A DNA stretch of 64,000 bases from Diplodia intermedia (Eukaryota; Ascomycota; Dothideomycetes; Botryosphaeriales; Botryosphaeriaceae). The position numbers were made by a program, and so were the translations under genes. Under the pieces are notes generated by a model that saw only the letters and a program-made list of their open reading frames with translations, was not told where the DNA came from and made no database searches. Positions 33,098-43,770 of the stretch are shown here, in pieces (the stretch's first letter is position 1; each line of letters opens with the position of its first letter). The stretch is from positions 186,001-250,000 of the forward strand of contig JAKEKT010000018.1 in assembly GCA_021495925.1 (NCBI GenBank). Direction: 5' to 3'.

Positions 33098-33615
33098 TTA
33101 CTTGGGATCCAATAAGTGCCTTCTGCCGCCGCCACTTAGGACCCTCGCGCTAAACACGAGCGGCGCGGGCTCTGGGGTTATTCCTTTCGCCGCCGCATCG
33201 CGCCGCGTGACGTAGACGTAGTTGATATAGATTGCGTGGAGAGCATTGCCAATGAATCTGCAAATAAAAGATTCACCGCCGTCAACAGCTTACTCCCGTA
33301 TGTAAGGGCGTGAAATACGCTTCTCCCAGCCAGCAGCCGAAGCATGAAGGGGGGATGTGTACGTACGGGAGAAGCAGTGCGCACGCAATGTTGACGAGGA
33401 GGTCGGCTCCGCAGCCCGCGATCATGACGACGACGACGGGTGGGACTGTATTCATGAGTCGTGTGTCCATGAGCGGCAACAGACATTGGCAAATGAGGGA
33501 ATACGCGCGTTGAGAGGTGCTTACAAAGAACGGCGATGATAACCGATAACACATCTGCGGTGTCCCGCCTGGCCTTGCTTGCTGGTGGTTTGCGACGACG
33601 GCGTGAAGGTAACAT
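33098..33615 (-). CDS. Pmp3/UPF0057-family small membrane protein with extended tails
   Basis: Pmp3-type proteolipids are about 55-residue two-helix plasma-membrane proteins linked to membrane potential and salt tolerance. Three exons (33525-33615, 33367-33445, 33098-33257) give 109 residues with the core DVLSVIIAVLFPPVVVVMIA, GCGADLLVNIACALLLPFI and GNALHAIYINYV, clearly the family pattern (PP after helix 1, GC-D in the loop, HA-YI at the end). Oddities are a basic N-terminal extension of about 20 residues (MLPSRRRRKPPASKARRD) and an about 35-residue C-terminal extension. The Pmp3 core is confident; the exact start at 33615 less so. Confidence 0.83.
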
Positions 33616-34623
33616 GCTGTTGGAGGAATTGTCTGCGCCACTGATGCACGGGGAGGTTGGGCAGTGTTATAGCTGTCGGGGAGCAAGCTTGATGGCAGGC
33701 GTGAGCATGAGTTCATGCGGAAAGCGCTTTGGTGGTGCCTCTCCCCGCTCCTGCCATATACCAACGCTACATGACGGATCGTGAAGTAACGCGCTTTCCA
33801 CCTGCCCCATTTCACACTGATCTGGTTTCCCGGTGACGGATCCCCAAGTAGCTCCTGCCTCAACGGACCTTGAAGACCGATCAGCTCATGCCGCTTTCGC
33901 CTCAAGCAGCAGCACTGCCCATTGGCCGAGACTTGCTGGGCTTATCTTCGACAGCAACACATCCGTCTATGGGAAATTTAGTGTACGAAATCTGTTCAGG
34001 CTACTCAGTGCTCGAATCCTTTCCATTCATTTCTTCTATCCTACCACATCTGTCATGTTACATGTCCAGATGCACCAACTTCCCTTCATCGATTCAGGCC
34101 CTGTGCTCCATTCCTGAAAGCAACACCTACCTCTGTGGTCCCTCCTTGACATCCCTCGGAAATCTCCGACCTCCTTGGCATTCGGCGGTCAACTAACTTG
34201 CAGGAGAAGGGAGTCTGATCCAGATACGGCACAAAAACGCCAAGGCACAAACATACAGCCCGCCAATCCCTCTACCCTGCATCCTGAGGCATGTTGCGTA
34301 ACAACAATAACAATCATCCGTACTCCGGCCATGTGCTAATTGTAGGGAAAAGAAGGGGGGTGTGCAGAACTTGTCGAAGGCAATGGAAGTGGGGACATCG
34401 TCGTGCGACGGAAGGTCCGTGTTCCTCTGCTCGGAATGTCGAAGGTCTGGTAAAATTATTTACTGCTGAATGTACTTGGCTTCGTCGTCTGAAAGGGGTG
34501 GGTGAAGACGTTAATGAAAGAGGGGCCGCCGTGTAGCTGTAATCGTGTAATCCTGCTGTCCTCAGCGGAGAGGAAGGAACGTCTAAGGCCATGGTCATGT
34601 AACGCCACTACCGATCGAAACCT
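33616..34623. other. Intergenic, 1.0 kb
   Basis: Promoter of the Pmp3-like gene and 3' flank of the GID7-like gene. Short frames only; nothing recognisable. Confidence 0.4.
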
Positions 34624-36796
34624 CTAATCGGCCTGGTTGCTGTGGGCTTGGTCCATCTGTGAAAGTGTTAGCCATCTAAAACGTCTGATGTCAGAAAGGC
34701 TGGGATTCCGTACATGCGAACTGTGCGATCGTCGCCTGCGGAGGCAAAGACGGAAGGATCCTTGGGATGCCACGCAACGCAGTTGACGCAGCCAGATCTG
34801 TGCGCTTCGAGCTTTTCCACCAGAGTGCCATTCGATCGCCAGATGTAGACCCGTGAATCTGCTGCAATTAGCATCATTGGGCTAACTTCATAAGCCACGG
34901 TATTGTACGGCAGACTTACCTTCGCTGCCACTGACCACGAAGTTCTCGCTAGCTCCCCCGAAGGAGCTCCTGATTATGTATTCTCTTTGCTTCTGGCCTT
35001 CGTACTTCTCCAGAAGCTCGCCGGTCTCAATCTCCATCAGGCAAATCTTGTTTTCGTTCATGCTAACAAGCATGCGCTGTGAGTCATGACTGATACTCAA
35101 CGAGGTCAACTTAACATCGCTCATCTCGTACTCATAAACCTTCTCCTGTGTCAGGTAATCGTAGACCATGATGTGATGCTCCAGCACAACCACAAGGCGT
35201 TCGCCATCCGGAGTGATGGCTACATCGTGGACACGAAGAGCGTAGCCGCGCTCGCGCTCGCTGCCATCTTCTCTCCACGTGTGTCTCTTCTCGCCATCCT
35301 TACTCCAAATGCAGAGACCGCAACCGGTGTCTTGGGACCCAGTAACGAAGGTCTCACCATTCGGTGCCCAGGCTGCGGAGGTCACGGGGTAGTCGAATCC
35401 CTTGTCGAGGCTCTGGATAAGGTGACCAGTCTGTGTGACGGATTAGCGGGCGGTTATGAGAGCTAAACAGACCCACGGTACTTACCGTCATGTCCCATAG
35501 CTTGGCAGAGTTGTCCTGGCTGCAACTGATGAGCTTCGTATCATCAGGGCTCCAGGCCAGGTAGCAGACGCCGTTCTCATGATCTTCGAGAGCAAAGCGT
35601 CGGGTGTAGTTGGATGTGTCATAGACGTAGATCCTTTGGTCCTTGCCCGTAGTGGCAAGCATGGACCCATCGTTGGAGAATTTGAGAAACCAGACTTCAT
35701 CGACATGATGACGAAGCTCAAGCACTGTCCGAAGCGGAAAGTCCTCGCGGTCGCACTGATGATCGAGATAAAGCGAAGGTGAGTCCGAGGTGTTGTGGTA
35801 AAGACACTTGCTGACCCAGTTATCCTTCACCTGGTCTAAGAGCACCGCAAGCCTATGTTCGGGGATCATCACATTGGGAGATATTGATTCTGTACCCTGT
35901 TAGCAACATGCACTTCGACAAGAGAATAATCGAGGCCGTAGGGGACTCCTTACTTGACAACTCCGAGAGGAGTATACTTCGCGATTCCCCCGCAGCGCCA
36001 TCCCAGCTTGCTTGAGCCTTGAGGTCCTCAGCTGACTGGCACATCATCAAACTATGCAGGTGTCAGCTGTCTGAAAACAACCATGACTCTGAGAAATCCA
36101 CAATGGCGCTGGGCGCAGGGAGATTGTACCCACGTACCTTGACAAAGAATGTAGTGCGTGAGTGTCTTGATGCAGAGGTGTTAGCTCTTGACGGAGCACC
36201 ATAAGCGCAGCGCCAAGATCGCGCTGTTCAAGCAGCTCCAGGTACTTCTGCTGTCGCATCCAGAATCTCATCTGGTCCTTGTTCGCCCCTTCAGCTAATG
36301 TAAGACCGCGAATCTGCTGGGTACCAGACGACCACTTTTCGGACCTGTCAGGCTCTTTTCCATTTCCATAACCGTACGCACCATCGCCGATGCCTACCCC
36401 ACCACCATCCTCGATAGTTGTACCGAATAACAGCGCCTCCGCCTCGGCCCAATCGCCCTGAAGCACCGCGTTCCGGAAAGCTGCAACGGTCGGACCTTCG
36501 AGCTCAAACCCACTCTCCTGACTTAGCGAGGCCGCTGCGGTGTGGTAGCCAAGATCCGAGAGGCCTTGAATCAGGATCCTCGTCACCTCCTCTCTATCAT
36601 GGCCGAAGAATGTGGCAGGCCTGCTGCCGTTGGTGTAGGAAGTAGCGTCACCGTTGCTCTCCGAAGCGGCATGCGCACTGCCGTTTGTTGCTTTGCCAAG
36701 GCCTGATGCTTGAGCTGGCGACACGCCATTGTGGCCGTTGGAGAAAGCCTGGGACGGCGATGGGGACCTCCGCGATGGTTCGGAGCCTAGGCGCAT
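34624..36796 (-). CDS. GID7/WDR26-like CTLH-WD40 protein (GID/CTLH E3 ligase subunit); 5' end uncertain
   Basis: Supramolecular-assembly subunit of the GID/CTLH ubiquitin ligase (family knowledge). Six exons (36138-36796, 35954-36051, 35486-35889, 34920-35430, 34714-34858, 34624-34675) give 622 residues from the first in-frame ATG. LisH/CTLH region: FFGHDREEVTRILIQGLSDL, GYHTAAASLSQESGFELEGP, FRNAVLQGDWAEAEALLFG and FWMRQQKYLELLEQRDLGAA. About six WD40 blades follow, for example FSNDGSMLATTGKDQRIYVY, DDTKLISCSQDNSAKLWDM and DPSVFASAGDDRTVRIW, the last rebuilt across an intron. The frame stays open to about 37770 with a Ser/Pro-rich sequence including a KRPRSSSE segment but no ATG, so the real start probably lies in an unrecognised upstream exon. 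Confidence 0.88.
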
Positions 36797-38430
36797 TGTG
36801 TGATCGGCTCGACGTCTGCGTTTCGGCCTGCGAGAGGCCTCACCCGGGGCGAAGGAGCGGGAGTTTTCTTCGTCAGAGATGGTGGTCTCCGATGAACTGC
36901 GCGGTCGCTTGATCGCTGACGAGGGTTGCTCCGGTTCGGGGATGGGGACCGAGGTATAGGCAGCGGGCGTGGTCGAGGTTCCGCGGGCTGCAGGGTGTGC
37001 TGAGAATGCCGTGTACGATGGAGAATCCGGACGTGGATCGGCGGGGGAGTCGGGGGCGAGTGTAGGGGGGTGGTCGTGAGGGATTTCGTCGGCCAGCTCG
37101 GCGGGCCTGGTGGGCGGAAGAGGCGCTGAGGTGGTGCACGCCTCTTGCAATGGATCGGGGGTTGCGGGAGGGCTGCGGCTTCGGGGAGCAGCTGGAGCGG
37201 ACGAGGAGCTGCAGAGGAGCGCGGGTGCGAGAGCTGCGGAAGCTCCAGCCGTCTCGACGCCGTGGCAGGCGTCTACAGCGGCGGCAGCTGGCTTGGAGAG
37301 CCGGCTTAGCGGTGCTGTGGCAGCTGGAGCGTGGCCCAATACGCGGGCCGAACGTGGGAAAGCTGCGAGCGCGGGGCCCGGGGCAGGCTGGTGCGCTGGA
37401 CGGGTAGGATTCGTGGTGGTGGCTTGTGGAGCGGGGAGCAGAGGAGGAAGAGTATGGGGAGGAGTGATGTCGGCAGCTTGGGGCAGTCGGCGGGCGTCTT
37501 GGCTCGCCCCGGAACCATAACTTAAGTCACAGCTGCAGCCGTCCGGCCGCCTCGGGCCTGACGCAAGACGGCGCTGGGCTGCGCGGCGGCAACTACACGC
37601 ACACGCACCCGCGCCCGCCCTGCATCTGCCGCCCTCTTTGCGCGTCCCTTTGCTACAGTCAGATGACGCTGCGATGGTGTTAGGGCGCTCCCAATCGCGC
37701 AGCGGTCCCCGTGCTCCGAACGGATACCGGGCGGTGGGGCGCGCGATAAGACTCCATCGCGCCGTCCTCAACCACCCTGCAGCTCAACATCATCCGCCCG
37801 CGGTCTGCTGCTACCTTGTGTCCCCAGCCCGCTCGCCACGACTGCAGGGGCTCCGTCTTCCCCAGCTTGTTCGTTGCCGCACCCTGGTTCCCGACGCCCG
37901 AGCCCACTCCGCTACCGGACCCAGCCATCACACTACGCTCGCTGCCTTCTCTAATGCTCATGATGGCTTGCGCAGTGAACATGCACTTGCTCGGCAATGC
38001 TTGATATTGACGCCCTGGTGGGAAGGCCGACTTCTGCGGAAAGGTCCCTGGAATGCAGCGTCGTCCGGTGACCTGCCTCTGCAGGCCCTCGTTAATGCGG
38101 ACCTCATTTTGACAATGATCGCACAACAGCAGCGAGATCGCACTCCGACCAAAAGACGGTCATCGTGTACATGTAGACTGACGATGAGTACCGCCAACGG
38201 GTTTGGTTGGCGGATACAGCTCTTGCGACGCCGATAAACATGGTGGGTGTCATGCTCCCCAATTCGAAGAATCATTCCACACTCCACGTCAAAAGCGTAG
38301 GTTTGCACCTCGATTACTATTCAACTTCTCCTGTATGCTATTCCTTGCAGTAAAATGTGAAGGGCGGGATCTCCCGTAGTCAATCATGAAGCAGTCGCCG
38401 AAGGAGATTTATATGCGCCTGCTGAAACAG
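36797..38430. other. 5' region of GID7-like gene and intergenic DNA
   Basis: 36797-37500 may be coding or leader for the GID7-like gene: open minus-strand frame, low-complexity Pro/Ala/Ser, like the disordered N-termini of orthologues. An ATG in another frame near 37519 could start a 5' exon. 37800-38430 shows no gene. Confidence 0.4.
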
Positions 38431-40365
38431 TCAAGAAATATTATGCTCAACTTCCTCCTCATTCGTTCCCTTGACAGGGTCCAGCATCTGCCACATAAGA
38501 TTAGAAAAGCCGATGATGCTATTGAACGCCTCGTCCCGCCTCCTCACTGCTTCGATTTGGTCCATTTGCCCATCAACAAAGATGAACTCCAACGTCTTCC
38601 CCTCAAGTACTGTACTAATGCCGCGGCCCAGCGCCGACCCCGCCGTCTTCCGCATCTCGTCGATTTCGTAGAAATGACGCGACCACAGCTGCTTCGCCGG
38701 AAATAAGCGAATGAGGGAAATGCCGCTTGCTGAAATGCCAAGGCGAGCCGGGACTCCGTGATAGCGGCATCGAAACGTCAGGAAGTATTCTCCGCGGTCG
38801 TGTTCCGGGTACGTTGGTGCGTCTACAAAGACTTCGTGGTCGTCTGTTGGTGATGTTTGGGCGCTGGGTTCTCCTTTGATACTACCACTTCCCGAAGCCT
38901 GCTCCGCCGTTCGTTCACGCATCTTCTGGGCTTTGTTCGTCAAGTAGCGAAAAGACCACTGTGCATGCGTCGGAAGGCCCCAGAAGACATATGCTACAGG
39001 GGAAACGGCGTGTCTGAATCGGGGGTAGTGGCTCGCCACCGGTCTCCCCATGAAGAACCACCAGATTGCCACGAAAGTAACCACTCTCATCGAGTAAGCG
39101 GTTGGTGTCAGGATGCCGAGCAGGATGGCGCAGAAAATACAGAACAAGGTGGCCCAAGTCTTCTCGGGGAACTTCCAATCGTAGAGGTTCTGCATCCTCT
39201 CCAGGTGGTCGGCTAGGTCGTTGAACTCGAGTTGAGCCCGAGGGCCAATCTCATCAATCAACGGATCTAGCCATTCGCCGGGGCCGTGGCGGTGGATGAG
39301 CTCGCTGATTTTAAAGGCTGTCGCTCCCTCATCCATGGCGCGCTCATGAGACTCCCGAAGTGATTTGAAGGAGTGATGACTGTATCCATTCCGAAGTACG
39401 ATAAAAACACAGTAGCACAGGATGAACGTGAAGACGTAATCGGCCCACCAGAGGAAGACGAATATCGCCAGCCATCTCCCGGTTTTCGCTGGGGTTTCCC
39501 AGCGGTAAATGTCCCGCAGCTTCAGGAAGTATGACTGCCATGGGGCGGATGCCATTAGAATGCGCTCCACGTGCTCTATCAGGAGGTGACGGCTAAAAGC
39601 CGTCTGATCTAGCGCTCCGCTCCCGAGAGCATGGTAATCTTGAGTGGCATAGAGGCAGCACTGAGCAGAACGTTAGCAATTGCATCTGGCACAGCACAGG
39701 GGCAAGGGGTAGCCACGTACGTTTCCCCAAAACTTGGTCCAATCTGTCCTGACGTATGTTCCCTTTGAGTCTCGGACTTCAACGTCCTGGAAGCGAGGGT
39801 GGTGGATGTATTGGGCAGACACGACGCGCACGCGGTGAACGAATCTACTTGTCGTCCACGCTACCCTCAGGCTCTCCCTTTGGGCCTGTAGGCTTTGTAC
39901 TTCTTCTTCGTACGCCACAGCGTTGTCGTCATGGTCGCAATCCGAACTCTTGCGCGCAGCTTCCAGCCGATCATGGGCATCCAAAAGCACCTTGTCGGCC
40001 TGGTGCGACAAAAGCGGTTGTTCTGGGGCGGCTAGCCTGGCGGCAGCCTTCCGCTTGGCAGAGTCTTTGGGATGGACGACGACGCGAGCAAGGGTTTCAA
40101 CGCCGTCCTTGGCTTGGTGGAGAGCGTCGCCAACGCTCACGGGCTTCTGAAACACCTTCTGGGGGTTGAATGCAGGGTTGGCAGCGACATCGTCGTAGCC
40201 CTCACGCTCCCTGGCGCGCACCAGCCCCTCCGTATCGTCCACATGCAGTACCTTTTTGGCCTTGTGTTTGGCCCGCCGCGAAAGGGCATGGATGCGGGAT
40301 TGGTGGGGATGCGGAGAGGGCTCGTCGAGATCGGAAGACGGATCGGACCCATATTCAGTCGTCAT
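38431..40365 (-). CDS. DUF3292-like integral membrane protein
   Basis: Two exons (39721-40365, 38431-39660) give 624 residues from the ATG at 40365 (MTTEYGSDPSSDLDEPSPHP). The N-terminal third is soluble: RAKHKAKKVLHVDD, DALHQAKDGVETLARVVVHP, and a segment with FVHRVRVVSAQYIHHPRFQD. The middle has hydrophobic hairpins (WLAIFVFLWWADYVFTFILC, WATLFCIFCAILLGIL, VVTFVAIWWFFMGRPVASHY). The C-terminus resembles a GRAM/PH-like module (YFLTFRCRYHGVPARLGISA, then GRGISTVLEGKTLEFIFVDG). This order matches my memory of the fungal DUF3292 family, which has no established function; a lipid-related role at an internal membrane is only a guess. Confidence 0.82.
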
Positions 40366-40942
40366 GTTGGTTTGCGCACGTTCTCAAGCAACCCCATGCG
40401 GCAGGCAGCATTATGGTGACTGGAGTCGCGCAGGAAATTAGCCGGTGTGGACAGTGACGTTGGTGGACGTGGGCGGTGGTCATGGAGGAAGTACACATAC
40501 GGCGAGGTCCTGCAAATGAGGCTCTATTCCCTGTTTAATGCAGCACATGTGCATGGCGTGTCTGCTTTGGGCTGGCGGACAGGCTTGTGGTGCGGAACGC
40601 GACGACGTCGATGTCATGGTGCAGACAGGATGTGCGGGATTTGGCGTCATTGGCTGCTGCGCGCGCCTGATCGGCAGGCCGCCCTGGCACATGCCAACCC
40701 TCAACACCAAAGCCTTCAGCTGGCCCGAGAGCTGCACTCGCTCGCGACACACTCCCTGTCGGCGCAACCGGGAATCGACACTGTTGTCTTCGAGCCGCGG
40801 CTGCATCTGGTCAAGCAGCCTACCGCGTCACTCTTGTCACAGCAAGCATCGAGGGAAATTTTGGTGGAATCGCCGGGTAACAAGCTCAACATCAATCCCC
40901 TGGCCCAAGGCGTTTCGATCGCGAGGACCCCCATTCATCGCC
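40366..40942. promoter_or_regulatory. Divergent promoter, DUF3292-like / small membrane protein
   Basis: 577 bp between divergent starts. The plus-strand frame is open from about 40538 into the next gene but reads cysteine/arginine-rich nonsense, so it is treated as non-coding. Confidence 0.4.
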
Positions 40943-41560
40943 ATGCTGCTGCCCTCGGCCAAGGAGCAGGCGGTATATGCTGCGACCGGAGGACTTGCTG
41001 GCGCTGCTGTGTTTCCCATCGAACTTGGGTCAATGCTGTCTTCGCCGGCAAGAATGCCCGTCTCCAGTCTGCTCCGCTCTCACGCATCAGTCCAAGTTCC
41101 CCGGGCGGCATCCCGCTTTTGGGCGTTTGATATAGTCAAATCACTGCTCTCCGGATCTTCTCCGGAGCCTCCATCGCCCACCCGCATGGCAATTATAGGC
41201 GCAGTTGGCGGCTTTTCTGGTGGCCTCGCCGAGGTGACTTACCAGTCTTTAGTGTTCGACAGGCGACTCCCCACTCCGCACGCATTGGCGCACCAGTCCA
41301 GCAAGTTGTTCGTGTGCTTCGGTACCTACAACTTCTTGGCCGCCTCGCTCTCCATCGAGAAGCCTCCGCGCCCATTCTGGTACTGCTGGCTGATGGGTGC
41401 CACTGCCGGCGCCACGGGAAGCGCGCTTCTAGCTGCAGTTGATGGGGCGCGTGGGAGGGCCTTTTCAGCTGCAACCACCAAAGGCGCTCTTGTTATTGGG
41501 ACCGTCATTGCCGTGCAGGTGACATCGTGTGCGGAGGCATTGAGACGCACCGGAACCTGA
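40943..41560 (+). CDS. Hypothetical membrane protein, mitochondrial-carrier-like glycine pattern
   Basis: Single exon, 205 residues from the ATG at 40943 (MLLPSAKEQAVYAATGGLAG). Several hydrophobic, small-residue-rich segments: AVYAATGGLAGAAVFPIELG, MAIIGAVGGFSGGLAEVTYQ, FWYCWLMGATAGATGSALLA and ALVIGTVIAVQVTSCAEAL. The G-x-x-G-x-x-x-x-P-x-E pattern near the start recalls the first helix of mitochondrial carriers, but the PxDxxKxR motif is absent and the length is two thirds of a carrier. Probably an organellar membrane protein restricted to fungi. An upstream exon cannot be ruled out. Confidence 0.6.
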   Translation: MLLPSAKEQAVYAATGGLAGAAVFPIELGSMLSSPARMPVSSLLRSHASVQVPRAASRFWAFDIVKSLLSGSSPEPPSPTRMAIIGAVGGFSGGLAEVTYQSLVFDRRLPTPHALAHQSSKLFVCFGTYNFLAASLSIEKPPRPFWYCWLMGATAGATGSALLAAVDGARGRAFSAATTKGALVIGTVIAVQVTSCAEALRRTGT

Positions 41561-41799
41561 TGTCGGTCCTCAGGGTACTCTGAAGCGCGTCGTTCTGTAC
41601 CAAACCCACTAGCTCTGTTTAGGGAATGGTCCAAGCTGTGGCTCCTTCCTCTGCTTGTCCATTCGACATTGCCGGATTGGGCAGCATTCTAGCACCGCTT
41701 ATCCGCAATTTATCCGAGGGAGATGGATCATGACTCAGTCGACTGAGAACTGAATTCCTGGCCAACACCCGACCACTCTTCACACACGCGATCGCTAAC

Positions 41800-42963
41800 A
41801 TGGGCGGGCACACGTTTGAGCCGGAAGGCCTGAAGACGCCGCGGATTGCTACAGGCACTTACAACGTGCTCAAGAAAGAATACAAAGATGCACTCGCCCC
41901 GTTCTACCACCACACGGCTTACGCTGAGATCGTCCCCGACAAACCTGACCACGGCGACGTCGACATCCTCGTCGAAACCCCACGCGAAGGCACAACCCCC
42001 GAACGCATCGCCTCGGCTCTCGGCGCAGCAAGATTCAAGCGCAACGGCGCCGTCACCAACTATGCCATCCCTCACCCCACCGACCCGGACACCTTTGTCC
42101 AACTCGACGTGCAGGAGAGCCCCGCCGGCTATCTCCCATGGCAGCTCTTCCTCAGCTCCTACGGCGACCTCTCCCAGATCCTCGGCGTCATCATCCGCCC
42201 GCTCGGCCTCACCTCGACGGACCGCGGCCTGCACGTGCGCATCCCGGAGATCGAGCCCACCAACAAAAAGGCCAGCATGATCCACCTCTCGCACGACCCG
42301 TCCGCCGTCCTCGCCTTCTTCGGCCTGGACGCCGCCCGCCACTCCGCCGCCGACTTCGCGTGCGAGGCCGACGTCTTCGCCTGGGTCGCCGCCGGCCGCT
42401 TCTTCAACCGCGACGCCGTGGTGCCCAGGGCTGGCGGGGAGGAGCAGCAGCAGCGCCCCGCGAGCGAGAACCACAACGACCGCGCCAGGCGCGCCAAGCG
42501 CGGCATGTACCGCCGCTTCGTCGAAGACTGGGTCCCCGCCCATCCAGACGTCGGCGCCGACTGCGCGTGGTCGCGCGAGCGCGTGCTCGAGGAGGCGCTG
42601 GAGGTGTTCGGGAAGCGGGAGGAGCACGACGAGCGGCTGGCGGCGCAGCGGCTGGTGTGGAGGGAAGACGCGCTCTGGCGCGCCATCAAGGAGACGGTGC
42701 CGCGCAGGGGAGACAGTTTGGCGGGCGTGATCAGGGGATTGAAGAGGTGGGTGAGCGTGGAGGAGGGAACGCTGACACTGTCCGAAGAACCGCTTTGGGT
42801 GGATGGGAAGAAGCCTTGGCTCGAGCGGATGGGTGAGCAGGGGGAGGAAAAGGTTTTGAGGTGGGTGGAAGAACACTGGGCTGAAGTGCAGGTGAAGGAG
42901 AAGGCGTGGGCTGCGGCGAGGAAGGCGCATGGTGTGGAATCAATGGGCGTTTCCACCTTTTAA
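41800..42963 (+). CDS. Nucleotidyltransferase-fold-like fungal protein
   Basis: Single exon, 387 residues, ATG at 41800 (MGGHTFEPEGLKTPRIATGT). The MGGHxF start and the segment AEIVPDKPDHGDVDILVE (about residues 43-60) belong to a fungal family with a nucleotidyltransferase-like acidic D-x-D motif; I know no biochemical function for it. Other features: FKRNGAVTNYAIPHPTDPDT, VQLDVQESPAGYLPWQLFL with a third acidic position after the sheet, and HLSHDPSAVLAFFGLD. The second half is helical and charged. No signal or membrane segment. Codon use is strongly GC3-rich, so the opposite strand is also open over nearly the whole length. Confidence 0.75.
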   Translation: MGGHTFEPEGLKTPRIATGTYNVLKKEYKDALAPFYHHTAYAEIVPDKPDHGDVDILVETPREGTTPERIASALGAARFKRNGAVTNYAIPHPTDPDTFVQLDVQESPAGYLPWQLFLSSYGDLSQILGVIIRPLGLTSTDRGLHVRIPEIEPTNKKASMIHLSHDPSAVLAFFGLDAARHSAADFACEADVFAWVAAGRFFNRDAVVPRAGGEEQQQRPASENHNDRARRAKRGMYRRFVEDWVPAHPDVGADCAWSRERVLEEALEVFGKREEHDERLAAQRLVWREDALWRAIKETVPRRGDSLAGVIRGLKRWVSVEEGTLTLSEEPLWVDGKKPWLERMGEQGEEKVLRWVEEHWAEVQVKEKAWAAARKAHGVESMGVSTF

Positions 42964-43770
42964 GAGAAGGAGACGAAGAGGGTTCGCCTGGATGATGGTG
43001 TTTCGTTGCTTTAGGGACGTTGAAAACCGCCTGAAACTATCGCTTTGCGTAGCTTGCCTGAAAACTAGCTGGCCCTCCAGTGGTTACACAGACGACATTG
43101 CTGGGAGATTGAAGCAGATGTCTGAGTTCTGGCCAGAAACTCATTGACATGGCTGGGATTAGTTCGGGAAGCTCCCTGTCTTTTTAGGTTATTCGAAGAT
43201 ACCCCTAGAGGAACATTGGTAGTTGCCAATTAATATCCAATTTTAATTCATGGATACTTTAACTTGCTTACTGATAGGCAATTTTTGAGCACTACAGGAA
43301 CAATCACCATTGTGCAATGGCATACAAGCAACCCATGGGAGCGTGACAGAAAAGAGCTTTGGCAGTAAAGGTCAAGACTTGAGATGCACGGCCTGAAATA
43401 AACAGGAGCAATCTTTTCAGTTTCCGGATGGCTCTACATGTGCCCTCTACTTGGCACCTTTTAGTTGCGGCTGTAAAAGCGCAGAACTCGAACTATGAAG
43501 GAAATACCTGCTTATCACTTCATGTGCACCTTTCTTTAAGAAAAAAAAGGAAAAAGATAACATTACTGTACTTTCTAGCCGTTGAACCCGGTTAGGACAA
43601 AATTAAGACGTACTTTTCGACTCACAGCAGCATTCAACATCAATGCTGCGAAGATTCCTCACGGCTGACTTAATGGTTGACAATGGTTTCATTTCATTCT
43701 TTACATCATTCATAGGGTGATTCTACCTTCCCCTTCTTTTGCAATCATCACAGCCATGCGACTGTCTCCT
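42964..43770. other. AT-rich gene-free stretch at left edge of the accessory cluster
   Basis: About 0.8 kb, with 43180-43720 visibly AT-rich against GC-rich surroundings (runs such as AATTAATATCCAATTTTAAT and AAAAAAAAGGAAAAAG). No ORF or repeat family recognised. Could be a degraded (RIP-affected) element or simply spacer between convergent genes. Confidence 0.5.

Noticed and set aside
41728..42930. 400-codon open frame on the minus strand
   Set aside because: Antisense shadow of the GC3-rich nucleotidyltransferase-like gene; composition is Leu/Val/Gly/Arg-biased with no family resemblance.
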